Assembly (NCBI GenBank): GCA_031266235.1
Contig: JAISBJ010000037.1
Location: 1-7,522 of the forward strand
Reading direction: 5' to 3'
Origin: Puniceicoccales bacterium
GTDB lineage: Bacteria > Verrucomicrobiota > Verrucomicrobiia > Opitutales > LL51
DNA: 7,522 nt
Positions 6,013-7,522 of the stretch are shown here, in pieces. Under the pieces are notes generated by a model. That model did no database searches and had not been told where the DNA came from. It saw only the letters and a program-made list of their open reading frames with translations. Made by a program: the position numbers and the translations under genes. The stretch's first letter is position 1. Every line of letters begins with the position of its first letter.

Positions 6013-6492
6013 TTGCGGGTTGTCGAGGTATGTAATTGTTGTCGGAGTATTTTTGTTTCTGAGACGAGCGTCAGGGATTTATTTCGGGCGCTGGATGGCT
6101 GTCGGCGATTTCGCATTTCGGTAGGCAATCTATCTGTTTCCTTTGTTTCGAAGCCGAAAATGAGGGAAATTCACGGGCGATTTCTCGACGATCCTTCGTT
6201 GACGGATGTTATTACATTCAGGGGCGATCCGGATTTCGATTTCGCTGGCGAGGTCGTTGTGTGCCCTGCGTGTGCCCTGGATCAAAGCCGCGCCTGGGGA
6301 ACGACTTTCCCCAATGAAGTAAAATTATATCTGGTTCACGGATATTTACACCTCTGTGGTCTTGGGGATGAGAGCGAGGAAGAGGCGCGAGAAATGCGTT
6401 CCGCGGAGACATTTTGCTTGGATTTTTTGAAAAATTTCGACCTCGAAGTCGATTTGAAACCGCGAATTCGAAGTACGCACACTCCCCTTTAA
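6013..6492 (+). CDS. ybeY: Endoribonuclease YbeY (rRNA maturation factor)
   Basis: YbeY is a metal-dependent single-strand RNase that helps mature the 16S rRNA 3' end and takes part in ribosome quality control. TTG 6013 gives 159 residues, the usual size, beginning LRVVEVCNCC. Conserved parts are LSVSFVSKPKMREIHGRF (40-57), LTDVITF (63-69), the AGEVVVCP strand (78-85) and the zinc site HGYLHLCGLGDE (109-120). Ligands His109 and His113 are present. The third position of the usual HGxLHLxGyDH motif is Asp119 instead of His, as in Bacteroidota-type sequences with GYKD; Gly118 also replaces the usual Asp. The frame stays open upstream across rpmG, but that stretch overlaps a certain gene in another frame and does not look like YbeY. 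It follows rpmG closely and converges with the - strand genes, with only 7 bases to the small ORF's stop. Confidence 0.93.
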   Translation: MRVVEVCNCCRSIFVSETSVRDLFRALDGCRRFRISVGNLSVSFVSKPKMREIHGRFLDDPSLTDVITFRGDPDFDFAGEVVVCPACALDQSRAWGTTFPNEVKLYLVHGYLHLCGLGDESEEEAREMRSAETFCLDFLKNFDLEVDLKPRIRSTHTPL

Positions 6493-6499
6493 CTTCAAA

Positions 6500-6565
6500 C
6501 TAAACCCAGTCGAAAAAACATTTCAAACGCTCCGCAAAGGACGCTTTCTTAAAATCGCACGCCAT
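6500..6565 (-). CDS. Possible 21-residue small ORF downstream of rpsU
   Basis: ATG at 6565-6563 on the - strand opens a frame coding for MACDFKKASFAERLKCFFDWV and stops at TAG 6502-6500. AGGA (6572-6569) lies three bases before the ATG. It begins 23 bases after the rpsU stop on the same strand, so it would share the rpsU transcript. The peptide is basic and amphipathic with an aromatic end. I do not recognise it. It may be a true small protein, the intact start of a gene truncated at the ybeY junction, or chance. It fills most of the 96-base gap between ybeY and rpsU. Confidence 0.4.
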   Translation of the reverse strand: MACDFKKASFAERLKCFFDWV

Positions 6566-6588
6566 TTTTCCTGTTGAAAACTGAGGAA

Positions 6589-6789
6589 TCACATATTCTC
6601 GTATTTCACGCGCAGCATATTATTGAACACGGCGACTTTTTTGAGGCGGCGGCGCTTTTCGCACGGCTTTTCGAAGTACCGTTTCGCGCGCACGTCACGC
6701 AACACGGACTCCCGATCCAACTTTTTTTTCAGCCGGCGCAACGCCTTATCGACCGACTCGCCTTTCCTTAAAATTACATCAACGGACAT
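6589..6789 (-). CDS. rpsU: 30S ribosomal protein S21
   Basis: S21 is a small basic protein of the 30S subunit near the 16S rRNA 3' end and helps mRNA start-site recognition. The 66-residue product begins MSVDVILRKGESVDKALRRL and continues through KKLDRESVLRDVRAKRYFEKP and EKRRRLKKVA, which is the full S21 pattern at a normal length. The start is supported by AGGA (6799-6796) six bases before the ATG. A promoter with a perfect -35 box lies just upstream. The gene follows pgi on the same strand with 45 bases between them, so it may be read both from its own promoter and from pgi. Confidence 0.97.
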   Translation of the reverse strand: MSVDVILRKGESVDKALRRLKKKLDRESVLRDVRAKRYFEKPCEKRRRLKKVAVFNNMLRVKYENM

Positions 6790-6795
6790 GATTTA

Positions 6796-6799
6796 TCCT
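6796..6799 (-). promoter_or_regulatory. Ribosome binding site of rpsU
   Basis: On the - strand AGGA stands six bases before the rpsU ATG. It is the clearest Shine-Dalgarno arrangement of any gene start here, in contrast to dprA and rsfS, which have none. Confidence 0.7.
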
Positions 6800-6808
6800 A
6801 AAACAATT

Positions 6809-6838
6809 CTCATATTAATTGAAATTTAAACTTGTCAA
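6809..6838 (-). promoter_or_regulatory. Probable promoter of rpsU
   Basis: On the - strand TTGACA occupies 6838-6833 and TATGAG 6814-6809 (4 of 6 matches), with an 18-base AT-rich spacer; TAATAT three bases earlier is an alternative -10 box. Transcription would start near 6802, leaving a leader of about 13 bases that keeps the AGGA ribosome binding site. The -35 box includes the TGA stop codon of pgi (6837-6835). Confidence 0.6.
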
Positions 6839-7522
6839 GCCAAAAATTGATAAATATTTTGCTGGATTTTCGCCCCTTTAGTCCGTTTGACGCGGCGGTT
6901 CGCGGCGAGGTGCTCCAGAAGTTTGAAAATTGTTTCCAATTGGTCACTTCCGATGGCCTTGGCGATCACTTCCACCGAAAATTCCTCCCGGGGATGACTC
7001 TCCAAATGCCCCAAAATCGCCCTCTGCAACTGCAATATCGCGCTCGCCGCCCTTTTGCCCGCCTCGACGCCCGGCTGATGATAGGCGTTGACGTCGATCG
7101 CCGAAGCGTAAAAACTGACCGCCCGCTCGTAAAGACCGATGAGCGCGCCCAGAAAATATTCGTCCATTTTTTCAGCGGTGATCGTAATGGATTCGCGGTG
7201 ATTTTCCGCCAACGCCTGGCGCGTCCCCAGCAAAAATCCCTCCAAATAATCGCCGGTCGTCGTGCGTTCTTCGATGGCGATCGACTCTCCGGAGCGGTCC
7301 AGTAAAATTTCGATGAATGTTACGAAAAAATTGTTAATTCCGTCGCGCAATTGCTGCACGTAGGCGTGCTGGTCCGTCGAACCTTTGTTGCCGTAAACCG
7401 TCAGCCCCTGCTCAACGACGCGCCCGCTGCGGTCGAGCTTCTTGCCCAGCGACTCCATGATCAGCTGTTGTAAAAATTTTGATAATAAGGCGAGCCGATC
7501 TTTGTAGGGGAGAATGACCATC
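6835..7522 (-). CDS. pgi: Glucose-6-phosphate isomerase, C-terminal part (5' end beyond the window)
   Basis: This enzyme interconverts glucose 6-phosphate and fructose 6-phosphate in glycolysis and gluconeogenesis in the cytoplasm. Only the last 228 or so residues are visible of a protein expected to exceed 500, so the ATG at 7521 is an internal Met. Numbering from that Met, catalytic residues are Glu23 in IMESLGK, His52 in GNKGSTDQHAYVQQL, and Lys156 in NAYHQPGVEAGK, which corresponds to the family signature around the active-site lysine. After it, residues about 178-215 (EEFSVEVIAKAIG through EHLAANRRVKR) form a winged-helix-like extension. From memory, related extensions occur in PGI of cyanobacteria and other deep lineages, so it is not unique. 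The TGA stop overlaps the -35 box of rpsU, and I see no terminator between the two genes. Confidence 0.96.
   Translation of the reverse strand, partial: MVILPYKDRLALLSKFLQQLIMESLGKKLDRSGRVVEQGLTVYGNKGSTDQHAYVQQLRDGINNFFVTFIEILLDRSGESIAIEERTTTGDYLEGFLLGTRQALAENHRESITITAEKMDEYFLGALIGLYERAVSFYASAIDVNAYHQPGVEAGKRAASAILQLQRAILGHLESHPREEFSVEVIAKAIGSDQLETIFKLLEHLAANRRVKRTKGAKIQQNIYQFLA

Noticed and set aside
6493..6588. Bidirectional terminator between the convergent ybeY and rpsU
   Set aside because: No stable inverted repeat with a flanking T run could be found there. Most of the gap is a possible small ORF.
6832..7305. 157-codon open frame on the + strand opposite pgi
   Set aside because: The pgi frame carries catalytic motifs through the same bases, and the + frame has no recognisable pattern.

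Overview
This is a bacterial chromosomal segment. It holds a housekeeping cluster of DNA repair, transformation and ribosome genes, flanked on the left by a gene of unknown function with a different base composition. The host is probably a member of the Verrucomicrobiota, perhaps Opitutales. That is an inference from three things: the form of the glucose-6-phosphate isomerase with its C-terminal extension, the zinc-free L33, and a YbeY whose third zinc-ligand position is Asp. No marker here fixes the genus.

Layout. Bases 2-1459 (+) carry a reading frame open to the left edge, whose product starts with tandem 36-residue helical repeats and has no recognised catalytic domain. Its 5' end is much richer in A+T than the genes to the right. 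Bases 1460-1648 are intergenic and contain a 16-bp perfect AT palindrome, a small hairpin and a possible 13-codon leader ORF. mutS (1649-4183), dprA (4267-5391), rsfS (about 5431-5832), rpmG (5825-5995) and ybeY (about 6013-6492) follow on the + strand, with gaps of 3 to 83 bases or short overlaps. On the - strand, converging on ybeY, are the 3' part of pgi (6835 to beyond 7522), rpsU (6589-6789) and a possible 21-residue ORF (6500-6565).

How the genes fit together. MutS (mismatch recognition) and DprA (loading RecA on incoming single-stranded DNA) both act on DNA integrity and recombination. RsfS, L33, YbeY and S21 all act on the ribosome: subunit-joining control, large-subunit structure, 16S rRNA 3'-end processing and quality control, and small-subunit structure. 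pgi is a glycolytic gene that leads into rpsU.

Regulation. Perfect TTGACA boxes sit just before dprA, rsfS, rpmG and rpsU. Before dprA and rsfS they are placed so that the predicted transcript would begin at, or within a base or two of, a GTG start codon that has no Shine-Dalgarno sequence. This suggests leaderless mRNAs. The rpsU -35 box contains the pgi stop codon, and the rpmG promoter lies inside the 3' end of rsfS. No convincing GC-rich intrinsic terminator, tRNA, rRNA, CRISPR array or insertion sequence was seen.
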